NCBI GenBank assembly: GCA_947625775.1 | Contig: CANQPM010000003.1 | Span: forward strand, 186,001 to 250,000 | DNA from: an uncultured Lachnospiraceae bacterium | GTDB lineage: Bacteria > Bacillota > Clostridia > Lachnospirales > Lachnospiraceae | Length of the DNA stretch: 64,000 nt | Direction of reading: 5' to 3' | Shown here: piece after piece, positions 37,858-48,337 of the stretch | How the letters are laid out: the number at the start of each line of letters is the position of its first letter | Position numbering within the stretch: position 1 is the stretch's first letter | Made by a program: the position numbers and the translations under genes | Notes under the pieces: model-generated | What the model was told of the DNA's origin: nothing | Database searches by the model: none | What the model saw: the letters and a program-made list of their open reading frames with translations, nothing else

Positions 37858-38445
37858 ATGTTCATACTAGTCACAGGCGCAAGCGCCAGCGGAAAATCAG
37901 AATACGCCGAAAAAAGAATAATGTCCCTCACCCCGCAAAATGAAAACGCAATATACATAGCAACAATGCAGCCTTTCGGCGATGAGGGAAAAGCCCGTGT
38001 GGAAAAGCACAAAAAGCAGCGCGAGGGCAGACGTTTCGATACTCTGGAAATATACAAGGATTTGGACAGTACAGAGTGCTTAAACTTTGCAGACGAGCAA
38101 AGAAAAAATATCCTGCTCGAGTGTCTGTCAAACCTCGCTGCAAACGAGATGTTTGATGACAGCAAATCATCCGCCGACAAGACAAACGAAGCCTTGAAAA
38201 ACAAGATATTGTCAGGAATACAGCGCTTGATAAAAAAAAGCAAAAACCTTGTAATAGTCACAAACAAAGTCTTTTCCGACACAATGGACTACGACAGCGA
38301 AACTCTCAGGTACATAGAGCTTTTAGGCAGCATAAACCAGTCATTAGCCCGATATGCAGACGAAGTGGTAGAGGTTGTATATGGAGTGCCTGTATTTTTG
38401 AAGACGCGTTATGATAATGCGAAAATACAGACGTATGCTGAATAA
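37858..38445 (+). CDS. cobU: Cobinamide kinase / cobinamide-phosphate guanylyltransferase
   Basis: ILVTGASASGKSEYAEKRI, YIATMQPFGDEGKARVEKHKKQR. Confidence 0.9.
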   Translation: MFILVTGASASGKSEYAEKRIMSLTPQNENAIYIATMQPFGDEGKARVEKHKKQREGRRFDTLEIYKDLDSTECLNFADEQRKNILLECLSNLAANEMFDDSKSSADKTNEALKNKILSGIQRLIKKSKNLVIVTNKVFSDTMDYDSETLRYIELLGSINQSLARYADEVVEVVYGVPVFLKTRYDNAKIQTYAE

Positions 38446-38607
38446 CATCCGCAATCGCAGGAATATTTGTTATAAAGCATAAAGTAAAATAAAATATCCC
38501 AAGGCTATATAATTAATGCTTGAATAACTACGCAAATAGTTATAAAATTGTACTATAATAAAAACAATTTTCACTTTTCATAACCGAATTTAGAAAGGAA
38601 TACACAA

Positions 38608-39193
38608 ATGTTATCAAAACTAAGACTCGAATTATCCACTGACGACGTATTTTTTGGCAAATGACAGTCTTCAAATCTGCAAGGCGGATATTGGAGAATA
38701 TAGACATTTTCTTATGCCCAAACGCTTCACAAGCAGGGCTTAACGTCATACGATTTTTGCAATTTAAGTTATCCAACAGCAAGAAAGCAAACGTTTCACG
38801 AGCAGAACTTAAGCTATACAGCCAGTATATAGACACAGCAGACGGCAAAAAGATATGGAATATAGGCACATTCAATGAGGAAGACTATAAAAATACAATT
38901 AGCCCGTTGTTAAGTGGGCACTTAAAAGAGTATACCATAACAAAAAAGACATCAAAATAATACACTGAAAAAAATGGAAAAGCAACATTAGAAATATAGC
39001 CGCGCACGAAATTGTTTCCGTAACCGATGAATGGATAAAATCCAAAACCGGCAGGACGGCAAAGGAAATTTTTGACATTATAAAATATTTATCAGGAATG
39101 GCGGGCATAAATGCCAGCGAAAAAGACTGGAAATCATATGACAGTCTTAATGCAGTCATAGAAGCGGAATTTGAAAAATTGGAGGATAAATAA
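38608..39193 (+). pseudogene. Decayed coding region with several frame breaks; C-terminal segment has an R-X4-H (HEPN-like) motif
   Basis: SD/ATG at 38608 encodes MLSKLRLELSTDDVFFGK then stop; 38661-38960 in another frame; final segment RNIAAHEIVSVTDEWIKSKTGRTAKEIFDIIKYL...FEKLEDK ends at 39193. Confidence 0.45.
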
Positions 39194-39194
39194 A

Positions 39195-39812
39195 ATGAAA
39201 GTATTGATAATCAACGGCAGCCCACGCGTAGGCGGCAACACGTCAATCGCATTGCAGGAGATGGAAAAAATCTTCGCTTCGGAAGGCATTGAGACAGAAA
39301 CCCTTCAAATCGGCAATCAGGACATACGCGGCTGCATAGCCTGCAACACCTGTTACAAAAAGGGAAGCTGCGTATTTGACGACATAGTAAACGCCGCAGC
39401 CCCCAAATTTGAAGCCTGCGACGGGCTGGTAATCGCAAGCCCCGTCTATTACGGTTCCGCAAACGCCACGCTCATAGCGTTTCTCGACAGGCTTTTTTAC
39501 AGCACAGGCTTTGACAAGACAATGAAGGTCGGCGCAAGCGTAGTAGTCGCAAGGCGCGGCGGACTGTCCGCAACCTTTGACGAGCTGAACAAATATTTCA
39601 CAATCAGCGGCATGCCCGTAGCGTCAAGCCAGTATTGGAACAGCGTACACGGCAGGGATGCAGGAGAGGCGGAGCAGGACGCCGAGGGTCTGCAGACAAT
39701 GAGGACACTTGCGCGTAATATGGCGTTTTTAATCAAGAGTATAGCGCTAGGCAGGGAAAAATACGGCATGCCTGAAAAAGAGCCGTTTGAACGCACTGAT
39801 TTTATAAGATAA
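39195..39812 (+). CDS. NADPH-dependent FMN reductase / flavodoxin-like iron-sulfur flavoprotein
   Basis: MKVLIINGSPRVGGNTSIALQEM, CIACNTCYKKGSC, ASPVYYGSANA. Confidence 0.9.
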   Translation: MKVLIINGSPRVGGNTSIALQEMEKIFASEGIETETLQIGNQDIRGCIACNTCYKKGSCVFDDIVNAAAPKFEACDGLVIASPVYYGSANATLIAFLDRLFYSTGFDKTMKVGASVVVARRGGLSATFDELNKYFTISGMPVASSQYWNSVHGRDAGEAEQDAEGLQTMRTLARNMAFLIKSIALGREKYGMPEKEPFERTDFIR

Positions 39813-39908
39813 ATAATAGGTAACTGCGAATTGTGTTCTATGTTGTTGAATAGAGTTTCGCAATTGCCTAGGACAGATTTACGAAGGAAAGGAGAGCTGC
39901 ATGGCAGT

Positions 39909-40382
39909 ATGCTTTTGACTACATTATGCTACATAGAAAAAGATGACAAATATTTGATGCTCCACCGCGTAAAAAAGAAAAACGACATAAGCCGCGACAA
40001 ATGGATAGGCGTAGGCGGCAAGTTTGAGGAGGACGAAAGCCCCGAGGAGTGCCTGCTGCGCGAGGTAAAGGAGGAGACGGGACTCACTCTCACGGATTAC
40101 CGCATGCGCGGAGTGGTGACTTTTATATCGGACAGATGTGAAACCGAGTACATGTTTCTCTACACGGCATCACAGTACGAGGGCAGCCTTATAGAATGTA
40201 ACGAGGGCGAGCTTGTCTGGGTGCCTAAAAAGGACGTTTATGACCTTCCAATATGGGAGGGCGACAAAATATTTTTCCGCTTATTGGAGGAAAATTGTCC
40301 CTATTTTTCGCTTAAACACATATATGAGGGCGATAAGCTTGTCAAAACGAGCCTGTATCGGGCTGATTGGAAAAGCGGTTGA
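39909..40382 (+). CDS. NUDIX hydrolase (8-oxo-dGTP diphosphatase-like)
   Basis: GVGGKFEEDESPEECLLREVKEETGL Nudix box. Confidence 0.9.
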   Translation: MLLTTLCYIEKDDKYLMLHRVKKKNDISRDKWIGVGGKFEEDESPEECLLREVKEETGLTLTDYRMRGVVTFISDRCETEYMFLYTASQYEGSLIECNEGELVWVPKKDVYDLPIWEGDKIFFRLLEENCPYFSLKHIYEGDKLVKTSLYRADWKSG

Positions 40383-40486
40383 AAAAACGAAAACTGAAAA
40401 GTTGAAAAATTTTATAAAAAAGGACTTCCACAATCAGGAAAGTTGTGTTATACTACACAGAGTATTAGGTAAAGGAGGCATTTTAT

Positions 40487-40630
40487 ATGAAGCACATCAA
40501 GACATTGACGACGAGAGATTATAAAGAATCTATGAAGAAGGGCGGTTGCGGCGAATGCCAGACATCATGCCAGTCAGCCTGCAAGACATCATGCACAGTC
40601 GGCAACCAGAGCTGTGAGAATACAAAGTAA
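40487..40630 (+). CDS. SCIFF (six-cysteines-in-forty-five) ranthipeptide precursor
   Basis: MKHIKTLTTRDYKESMKKGGCGECQTSCQSACKTSCTVGNQSCENTK, SD aaaggagg; six Cys; followed by radical SAM maturase; absent from the ORF track because of size. Confidence 0.95.
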   Translation: MKHIKTLTTRDYKESMKKGGCGECQTSCQSACKTSCTVGNQSCENTK

Positions 40631-40804
40631 TTCATCAGTTTTTGGCATCTGAAATAGAATATTTTTAGGTAGGCAGCGAATAATCGCTGCTTATCTTTTG
40701 TGCGTATTCATATCAGATATCTGAGAAGGCAAACTCAGACAATCGGCAAGTGTGGAGATTTCGCATTATCTGATACACGCATATTTAGGAAGGAACGAAA
40801 AAAA

Positions 40805-42193
40805 TTGATACACCAGTACAAAAACAACGGCTACAACATAGTCCTTGACGTAGAAAGCGGCTCTGTGCATGTAGTTGATGATGCCGCATATGACGCTATA
40901 GCCTGCATTGTTGAGAATAAACTTGAAAAAGCCGACAAGGAAGATGCATTGCCCGTGTTAAGGGACAGCCTTGACTTAAACAAATATGAAATAAGCGAAG
41001 ACGAGCTTTGTGAGCTTGCAGATGAGATATATGAGCTTAAGGACTTAGGGCAGCTCTTTACGGAGGATATTTACGAAAAGAGCATAGACGCATTCAAAAA
41101 CAGGCAGACAGTAGTTAAGGCGCTCTGCCTGCACATAGCCCATGACTGCAACCTCAAATGCCAGTATTGCTTTGCAGGCGAGGGCGAATACCACGGCAGG
41201 CGTGCGCTTATGAGCTTTGAAGTGGGCAAAAAGGCGCTCGATTTCCTCGTGGCAAACTCAGGAAACCGCGTAAACCTTGAGGTCGATTTTTTTGGCGGCG
41301 AGCCGCTCATGAACTGGCAGGTCGTAAAGGATTTGGTTTCTTATGGCAGAAGCCTTGAAAAAACGCACAACAAAAAATTCCGCTTTACGCTCACCACAAA
41401 CGGCGTGCTGCTAAATGATGAGATACTCGAATTCGTCAACAGGGAAATGGCAAACCTTGTTTTGAGCATAGACGGCAGAAGGGAAGTCCACGACAGAATG
41501 CGCCCAATGGCGGGCGGCCAGGGCAGCTATGACTTGATACTTCCAAAGCTTATAAAGGCGGCTGAGAGCAGAAACCAGACCAATTATTACGTGCGAGGCA
41601 CATTCACGCGTTACAACAAGGACTTTGCCGCGGACATACTTCATCTTGCGGATTTGGGATTTAAGCAGATTTCTGTAGAGCCAGTGGTGGCGCCAAAGGA
41701 TGAGCCGTATGCGCTGCGCGAGGAGGATATCCCAGAGCTTTTAGAGGAGTACGACAAGCTTGCGGCGGAGATGATAAAACGGCATAAGGAAGGGAAGGAC
41801 TTTAATTTCTTCCACTTTATGATAGATTTAGAGGGCGGTCCGTGCGTTTACAAGCGTCTTTCGGGGTGCGGTTCAGGCACGGAGTATCTGGCGGTCACGC
41901 CTTGGGGCGATTTTTATCCATGTCACCAGTTTGTGGGCAATGAGGACTTTCTGATGGGCAATGTGGACGACGGCATAGTCAGGACAGATATCCGTGACGA
42001 GTTCAAAGAATGCAATGTCTATTCAAAGGAAAAGTGCAGGAATTGCTTTGCGAAGTTTTACTGCAGTGGCGGGTGCGCTGCAAATTCCTACAATTTCCAC
42101 GGAAACATTCATGATGCCTACGATATAGGCTGCGAGCTGCAGAAAAAGCGCATAGAGTGCGCGATTATGCTTAAATATGCGTTAAACGAATAA
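40805..42193 (+). CDS. SCIFF radical SAM maturase with SPASM-type C-terminus
   Basis: TTG start IHQYKNNGYNIVLDVESGSVHVVDD; HIAHDCNLKCQYCFAGEGEYHG; C-term CNVYSKEKCRNCFAKFYCSGGCAANS. Confidence 0.94.
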   Translation: MIHQYKNNGYNIVLDVESGSVHVVDDAAYDAIACIVENKLEKADKEDALPVLRDSLDLNKYEISEDELCELADEIYELKDLGQLFTEDIYEKSIDAFKNRQTVVKALCLHIAHDCNLKCQYCFAGEGEYHGRRALMSFEVGKKALDFLVANSGNRVNLEVDFFGGEPLMNWQVVKDLVSYGRSLEKTHNKKFRFTLTTNGVLLNDEILEFVNREMANLVLSIDGRREVHDRMRPMAGGQGSYDLILPKLIKAAESRNQTNYYVRGTFTRYNKDFAADILHLADLGFKQISVEPVVAPKDEPYALREEDIPELLEEYDKLAAEMIKRHKEGKDFNFFHFMIDLEGGPCVYKRLSGCGSGTEYLAVTPWGDFYPCHQFVGNEDFLMGNVDDGIVRTDIRDEFKECNVYSKEKCRNCFAKFYCSGGCAANSYNFHGNIHDAYDIGCELQKKRIECAIMLKYALNE

Positions 42194-42267
42194 AAAACGC
42201 AAGGGCAGCATTTTCTGAGGGGTTGAAAACAGCTATTAAGTTATATATTTAAGAATGGAGGATTAAT

Positions 42268-44520
42268 ATGAAAAAGAACAAGGCGATTGTGACGCTGATT
42301 GTCACGCTGCTTGTGATACTTGGGCTGGGCTATACGGCAGTCTGGGGCATAGGCTCTGAAAAAGCGGGCGCGGCGTCGGAGATTAAGCTCGGGCTTGACT
42401 TGGCGGGCGGCGTGAGCATCACTTATCAGGTAGTAGGCGACGAGGAGCCGTCAAGCGAGGATATGAGCGACACAATTTACAAGCTGCAAAAGCGCGTAGA
42501 GGTGTACAGCACGGAGGCGCAGGTATATCAGGAGGGTGCGGACCGCATCAACATTGAGATACCAGGCGTTTCAGACGCGAATGCGATTTTGGAGGACTTG
42601 GGCAGACCAGGCGCGCTTTACTTTATCGCGCAGACGGACAGCGAAGGTAACCAAAACTACAGCTATACGGGCGCAGGACAGACAGGCTACACGCTCAACA
42701 AGACATTAGATGAACTGATAGCGGAAGGCAGCGTGGTAATAGAGGGTACGGACATAGAGACGGCGCAGGGCGGCTCAGCGCAGGACTCTCTTGGCAACAG
42801 CCAGTTTGTCGTTGATCTTACGTTTACGCAGGAAGGCACGAAGAAATTCGCTGACGCCACGACAAAGGCATACAATGGCGGCGTGAACAGCGAGACAATC
42901 GGCATCTACTATGACAATGATTTCATAAGCGTGCCGATAGTTCAGGCGGCGCTGCTTGACGGCAAGGCGCAGATTTCAGGCATGGACAGCTACGAGGAGG
43001 CGGAGAGGATTGCAAGCCAGATTCGTATCGGCGGCTTAAAGCTTGAGCTTGAAGAACTTCGCTCAAACGTTGTAGGTGCGCAGCTCGGCGCGGAGGCAAT
43101 CAACACAAGCCTTATGGCGGCGGCGATAGGTCTTGTGATTATCGCGGTATTTATGATTGCGGTTTACCGAATCCCAGGCGTTGCGTCAGTTATCGCGCTT
43201 ATCATATACACGATTTTGATAGTGCTCTGCCTGAATATGTTTGAGATTACGCTCACGCTTCCTGGCATTGCGGGTATTATCCTTTCCATAGGTATGGCGG
43301 TTGATGCGAACGTTATCATATTTGCGCGTATAAGGGAGGAGATAGCGGCAGGCAAGAGCGTTAGAGGTTCGATTGATGACGGCTTCAAAAAGGCTATGTC
43401 GGCTATCGTTGACGGCAACGTGACTACGCTCATAGCGGCGGTAGTGCTTGCGATAAAAGGTTCGGGCACTGTAAAGGGTTTTGCTTACACGCTTGCGCTC
43501 GGTATCGTGCTTTCAATGTTTACCGCGCTTGTGATTACAAAGCTTGTGCTTAGGTCACTGTATGCCGTAGGCTTGAAGGGTGAGAAGCTTTATGGTGCGG
43601 CAAAAGAGGTAAAGGTAATAAACTTCCTCGGCAAAAAGGCGGTATTTTTCAGCGCGTCTATCGCAGTAATTATTGCTGGCTTTGTATTTATGGGAGTAAA
43701 CAGCGCTTCTACGGGCAAGGCGCTTAACTACAGCCTTGATTTTGTGGGCGGTACATCTACAAACGTGACATTCAATGAGGATATGGCGCTTGCTGATATT
43801 GACAGCAAGGTAGTGCCTGTATTCAGCAATGTGACAGGCGACGGCGCCGTACAGGTACAGAAGGTTGCTGGTACGAACGAGGTTATTTTCAAGACAAGGG
43901 AGCTCAACGTTGACGAGAGACAGGAGCTTGACGCGGCGCTTGTAAGCGAGTTTGGCGTAAACCCCGATATGATAACAGCGGAAACGATAAGCTCTACAAT
44001 AAGCTCAGAGATGAAGACAGACGCGGTAATAGCGGTAATCATTGCGACAATCTGTATGCTTATTTATATCTGGTTCAGGTTCAGCGATATCAGGTTTGCG
44101 GCGAGCTCAGTCGCGGCGCTTATTCATGACGTGCTTGTAGTGCTTGCTTTTTACGCGATTGCGAAGGTATCTGTCGGCAGCACGTTTATAGCGTGCATGC
44201 TTACAATCGTAGGTTACTCAATCAACGCGACAATCGTTATCTTTGACCGTATCAGAGAGAACCTAAAGAGCATGGGCAAGAAGGATAAGCTTGACGAGCT
44301 GGTAAACAGGAGCATCTGCCAGACGCTTTCACGGAGTATATTTACATCGCTCACCACATTCATAATGGTAGCGGCTCTCTTTGTGCTTGGCGTGACTTCG
44401 ATACGTGAGTTTGCGCTGCCGCTTATGGTAGGCATTGTGTGCGGTACTTATTCGTCAGTCTGCATTACGGGCGCGCTCTGGTATGTGCTTAGGACAAAGG
44501 TTAAGGCTGAAAAGAAATAA
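42268..44520 (+). CDS. secDF: Fused protein translocase subunit SecDF
   Basis: LGLDLAGGVSITYQV, SIGMAVDANVIIFARIREE, DFVGGTSTNV, TIVGYSINATIVIFDRIREN. Confidence 0.95.
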   Translation: MKKNKAIVTLIVTLLVILGLGYTAVWGIGSEKAGAASEIKLGLDLAGGVSITYQVVGDEEPSSEDMSDTIYKLQKRVEVYSTEAQVYQEGADRINIEIPGVSDANAILEDLGRPGALYFIAQTDSEGNQNYSYTGAGQTGYTLNKTLDELIAEGSVVIEGTDIETAQGGSAQDSLGNSQFVVDLTFTQEGTKKFADATTKAYNGGVNSETIGIYYDNDFISVPIVQAALLDGKAQISGMDSYEEAERIASQIRIGGLKLELEELRSNVVGAQLGAEAINTSLMAAAIGLVIIAVFMIAVYRIPGVASVIALIIYTILIVLCLNMFEITLTLPGIAGIILSIGMAVDANVIIFARIREEIAAGKSVRGSIDDGFKKAMSAIVDGNVTTLIAAVVLAIKGSGTVKGFAYTLALGIVLSMFTALVITKLVLRSLYAVGLKGEKLYGAAKEVKVINFLGKKAVFFSASIAVIIAGFVFMGVNSASTGKALNYSLDFVGGTSTNVTFNEDMALADIDSKVVPVFSNVTGDGAVQVQKVAGTNEVIFKTRELNVDERQELDAALVSEFGVNPDMITAETISSTISSEMKTDAVIAVIIATICMLIYIWFRFSDIRFAASSVAALIHDVLVVLAFYAIAKVSVGSTFIACMLTIVGYSINATIVIFDRIRENLKSMGKKDKLDELVNRSICQTLSRSIFTSLTTFIMVAALFVLGVTSIREFALPLMVGIVCGTYSSVCITGALWYVLRTKVKAEKK

Positions 44521-44579
44521 TAATGCCTGCGGCGGCACTCCATGTCGAATAAACCGCCGCAGATTAATAGCGTTTATGC

Positions 44580-44618
44580 AAAAACGGCTCAGGAAATTAA
44601 ACCTTGCAGCCGTTTTTG
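44580..44618 (+). terminator. Terminator after secDF
   Basis: aaaaacggct...agccgttttt. Confidence 0.65.
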
Positions 44619-44639
44619 GTTTGAGGGTATGATTGTGAA

Positions 44640-45344
44640 ATGGCTGAGGAAAAAAATTTTGGCATAAGCGCGGCTGTGTTAAAGTGGATAGCGGTAGTCA
44701 CGATGATTATCGACCACTTTGCAGTAGCCGTCTATTGGCAGCTTGAAAATAACATATATGAGGTGTACAGGCTTCAAAGATATATTGGGCGGATTGCGTT
44801 TCCAATCTATTGTTTTCTGCTGGTGGAGGGATTCTTTTACACCAGAAGCCAGACTAGATATATATTGAGGTGTCTGGTTTTTGCATTTTTGTCCGAGATA
44901 CCGTTTGATATGGCTATATTCGGCAGCGTGTTTTACCTTAAAGGCCAGAATGTTTACTTTACGCTTACTCTCGGCCTGTGCGCGCTCTGGTGCCTTGACA
45001 GGGTCAGGAGGGCGAGGATGCGGTATTTTCTCGGATATATTATTCAAGGAGTTATCATAGCCGTATTTTTGCTCGCAGGCCAGTACATGGAAGTGGATTA
45101 TCACTGGAAAGGCGTATTTTTCATAATAATGTTTTATTACTGCAGGGGACTTCAGAACTGGGTACGCAATATCGTCGGTGTGATTGCCTTTGCCTATGAA
45201 GTGACAGCCCCGCTTGCATTTATCCCGATACAGCTGTACAATGGAAAAAGGGGAAAGCAGAACAAATACCTTTTTTACGCGATATATCCGATACATCTGC
45301 TGATTTTCGGCATAGTCAGGTTTTATATAACTGGGAAATTTTGA
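44640..45344 (+). CDS. TraX family protein
   Basis: VLKWIAVVTMIIDHFAVAVYW, RIAFPIYCFLLVEGFFYTRS, YPIHLLIFGIVR. Confidence 0.85.
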   Translation: MAEEKNFGISAAVLKWIAVVTMIIDHFAVAVYWQLENNIYEVYRLQRYIGRIAFPIYCFLLVEGFFYTRSQTRYILRCLVFAFLSEIPFDMAIFGSVFYLKGQNVYFTLTLGLCALWCLDRVRRARMRYFLGYIIQGVIIAVFLLAGQYMEVDYHWKGVFFIIMFYYCRGLQNWVRNIVGVIAFAYEVTAPLAFIPIQLYNGKRGKQNKYLFYAIYPIHLLIFGIVRFYITGKF

Positions 45345-45368
45345 TTTAATGAAAGGAATGTGTGAAAA

Positions 45369-46088
45369 ATGTACAGCTACGACATAAGGGTAGGCTACAG
45401 CTCGACAGCCCCAGATTTAAAGATGACAATACCCGCCCTGCTTGACTGTTTTCAGGACGCGGCGACATTTGAGGCTCAAGAGGGGACTATCACAATGGAA
45501 TACCTTGGAAATCGGCATCTGGCATGGCTTTTGGGCTCATGGCAGATAGTGCTGCTGCGCCGCCCGAAGATAGGGGAAACAATCAGGATAACGACAATGC
45601 CCTATGAGTTCAAGGGCTTTCTGGGCTATAGAAATTTTACCGCCAAGGCGCAGGACGGCGAGCTGCTTGTAAAGGCGGCGTCGATATGGACATTGATAGA
45701 TATGGAAAAGCTGCGCCCTGCCAAGCCCACGGAGGAGATTTTGAACGGCTATCCGCTGGGCGAAAGGCTTGACATGGAATATGCGCCGAGAAAAATCGCG
45801 CTTTTGGGAGAGGGAAGGGCAGAGGACAAAATCACGATACGCCGAAGCCAGATAGATTCAAACAGGCATGTGAACAATGTGGAGTACGTCAAGATGGCTA
45901 TGGAATTTCTGCCGTTTAGCGACGGCGGAGCGCATAAGGAGATAAAGCAGCTTAGGGCGGAGTACAAAAAAGCGGCGCATTACGGTGATATTCTGACGCC
46001 CATAGTGCACCAGTCAGAGGACAAGCTGCAGGTAGCCCTGTGCAATGAAGGCGGCGAGCCTGACGCTATAGTTGAGTTTACGGTATAA
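45369..46088 (+). CDS. Acyl-ACP thioesterase
   Basis: LDCFQDAATFEAQEGTITMEYL, SWQIVLLRRPKIGETIRI, DSNRHVNNVEYVKMA. Confidence 0.88.
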   Translation: MYSYDIRVGYSSTAPDLKMTIPALLDCFQDAATFEAQEGTITMEYLGNRHLAWLLGSWQIVLLRRPKIGETIRITTMPYEFKGFLGYRNFTAKAQDGELLVKAASIWTLIDMEKLRPAKPTEEILNGYPLGERLDMEYAPRKIALLGEGRAEDKITIRRSQIDSNRHVNNVEYVKMAMEFLPFSDGGAHKEIKQLRAEYKKAAHYGDILTPIVHQSEDKLQVALCNEGGEPDAIVEFTV

Positions 46089-46132
46089 AAAGCTGCCGCA
46101 GGACTTTTAAAGCGATAAGATGGAGATAATTT

Positions 46133-47914
46133 ATGAGCAAATGGATGATGGCGGCGAAACGCGCGGATTTTAACGCGATAGCCGCAAAGTACAATATAGA
46201 TCCAGTCCTTGCGCGTATAATAAGAAACCGCGACATAATAGAGGATAAGGATATTGATAAATTTTTAAACGGCACGAGAGCCGATTTGTATTCTCCGTAC
46301 CTGCTGAAGGATATCGAAAAGGCGGCGGACATTCTGCTTGAAAAAACGGCGGAAAAAAAACATATCCGTATAATAGGCGATTACGACATTGACGGCATAT
46401 GTTCAACTTATATTTTATATAAAGGGCTTACTGCCTGCGGCGCGTCTGTGGACACGGTTATACCCCACAGGATAAAGGACGGGTACGGATTAAATGACAA
46501 TTTTATATATGAGGCGAAGGAATCTGGCGCAGACACGATACTGACATGTGACAACGGCATAGCGGCAAAAGCGCAGATTGAGCTTGCCAATTCGCTTGGA
46601 ATGACAGTGATAGTCACAGACCACCATGAAGTGCCGTATGAGGAAAAAGACGGCGAACGGATTTATCTTGTGCCCCCCGCGGCGGCAGTGGCAGATCCTA
46701 AGCAGCCAGACTGTACATATCCTTTTCCCGAAATATGCGGTGCGGTCGTAGCGTATAAGCTTGTACTAACGCTTATCGCCAAAAAGGAAAACATAAGCTG
46801 GGACATGGCGATGGAAACAGAGCTTGGGCTTGAGCTTTTTGAATTTGCGGCATTTGCGACGATAGGCGATGTGATGGAGCTTAAAGATGAGAACCGCATA
46901 ATCGTAAAGAGCGGGCTTGAGCTTATGAAAAACACCAGAAATATCGGCTTAAAGGCGCTTATGGACGTCACGCAGACTAATGCGGGCAGCATAAAGCCGT
47001 ACACGATCGGCTTTGTCTTGGGACCATGCCTAAATGCGACAGGCAGGCTTGACACGGCGGTAAACGCCCTTGAGCTTTTTAAGGCTGGCAGTACGGCTGA
47101 GGCAGTAAGACTTGCCGAAAACCTGAAAAATATGAATGACAGCAGGAAGGAGCTTACCCAAAAGGGCGTAGACAAGGCAATAGAGCTGATAGAGAGCGGA
47201 GAATATGAAAATGACAGGGTGCTTGTGATTTTTCTGCCCGATGTGCATGAGAGTCTGGCAGGCATAATAGCGGGCAGAATACGTGAAAAATATAACAAGC
47301 CCACGTTTGTGCTCACGCGCGCGGAGGAGGGCGTAAAGGGCTCTGGGCGCTCAATAGAGGCGTTTCATATGTATGACGAGATGACAAAGTGCAATGGGCT
47401 TTTTACAAAATACGGCGGGCATAAGCTTGCAGCAGGATTGTCTTTGCCAGAGGAAAATATAGAACCGTTCAGACGGGCGTTAAATAAAAACTGTACGCTC
47501 ACTGAGGAGGATTTTGAGGAAAAGGTGCTGATTGACGTGCCTATGCCTATGGGCTATGTGGATTTTAAGCTTATTGATGAATTGAACCTTCTCGAGCCGT
47601 TTGGCAATGGAAACCCCAAGCCGCTGTTTGCACAAAAGGATGTAAGCTTTTTGTCGGGCAGAATACTTGGCGCGAATAAAAATGTGGGGAAATATACGGT
47701 AAGCTGTGGTGAAAATGCACGATTTGAACTGATATATTTTGGCGATATTACCGAATTTAATGCGTATATTGCGCGGAAATTCGGCGAAGATGAGGCGGAA
47801 AAGCTTTACACGGGAGACAAAAACTCAATCACGCTTTCAGTGGCATACTATCCTGATATAAATGAGTTTAGAGGAAACGTGTCAATCCAAATGGTAATGA
47901 AATATTATCAGTGA
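46133..47914 (+). CDS. recJ: Single-stranded-DNA-specific exonuclease RecJ
   Basis: IIGDYDIDGICSTYILYKGL, VTDHHEVP, YGGHKLAAGLSL. Confidence 0.93.
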   Translation: MSKWMMAAKRADFNAIAAKYNIDPVLARIIRNRDIIEDKDIDKFLNGTRADLYSPYLLKDIEKAADILLEKTAEKKHIRIIGDYDIDGICSTYILYKGLTACGASVDTVIPHRIKDGYGLNDNFIYEAKESGADTILTCDNGIAAKAQIELANSLGMTVIVTDHHEVPYEEKDGERIYLVPPAAAVADPKQPDCTYPFPEICGAVVAYKLVLTLIAKKENISWDMAMETELGLELFEFAAFATIGDVMELKDENRIIVKSGLELMKNTRNIGLKALMDVTQTNAGSIKPYTIGFVLGPCLNATGRLDTAVNALELFKAGSTAEAVRLAENLKNMNDSRKELTQKGVDKAIELIESGEYENDRVLVIFLPDVHESLAGIIAGRIREKYNKPTFVLTRAEEGVKGSGRSIEAFHMYDEMTKCNGLFTKYGGHKLAAGLSLPEENIEPFRRALNKNCTLTEEDFEEKVLIDVPMPMGYVDFKLIDELNLLEPFGNGNPKPLFAQKDVSFLSGRILGANKNVGKYTVSCGENARFELIYFGDITEFNAYIARKFGEDEAEKLYTGDKNSITLSVAYYPDINEFRGNVSIQMVMKYYQ

Positions 47915-48024
47915 TTTTATTTTTTGTTTATATTTTGAACACATTTTGAACACAAATTTGTTTTATAGTATTCTTAAGATAGTTGAAGCACTCACTATCT
48001 CCCCCCTCATAAGAAAATATATGA

Positions 48025-48059
48025 CAGAAACCCGAAGATGTTTTGTCTTCGGGTTTCTG
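48025..48059 (+). terminator. Hairpin terminator-like
   Basis: cagaaacccgaagatgttttgtcttcgggtttctg. Confidence 0.6.
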
Positions 48060-48337
48060 GCGTTTCTGGCATCAAAATGCATAAAAGAGGTATGGTTTTA
48101 TATTTAATATCATATTCCGCCGCTTGATAAAACCATACATATATGGTATTCTTAAAATTAGGGCTTATATCATATGACACAGTATGCGGATTTATTCATA
48201 AATTACAGTATAGCATTAAAAAAGCCTCTGCCAGCGCCGTATTTGAGCAAACGCTTTAATTTAGTAATTTAGCGTTTATGTGGGCATTGTGTGGTTTGCG
48301 TCAGTATAGGCGGCAGGCAGGAATGGAGGAGATTACT

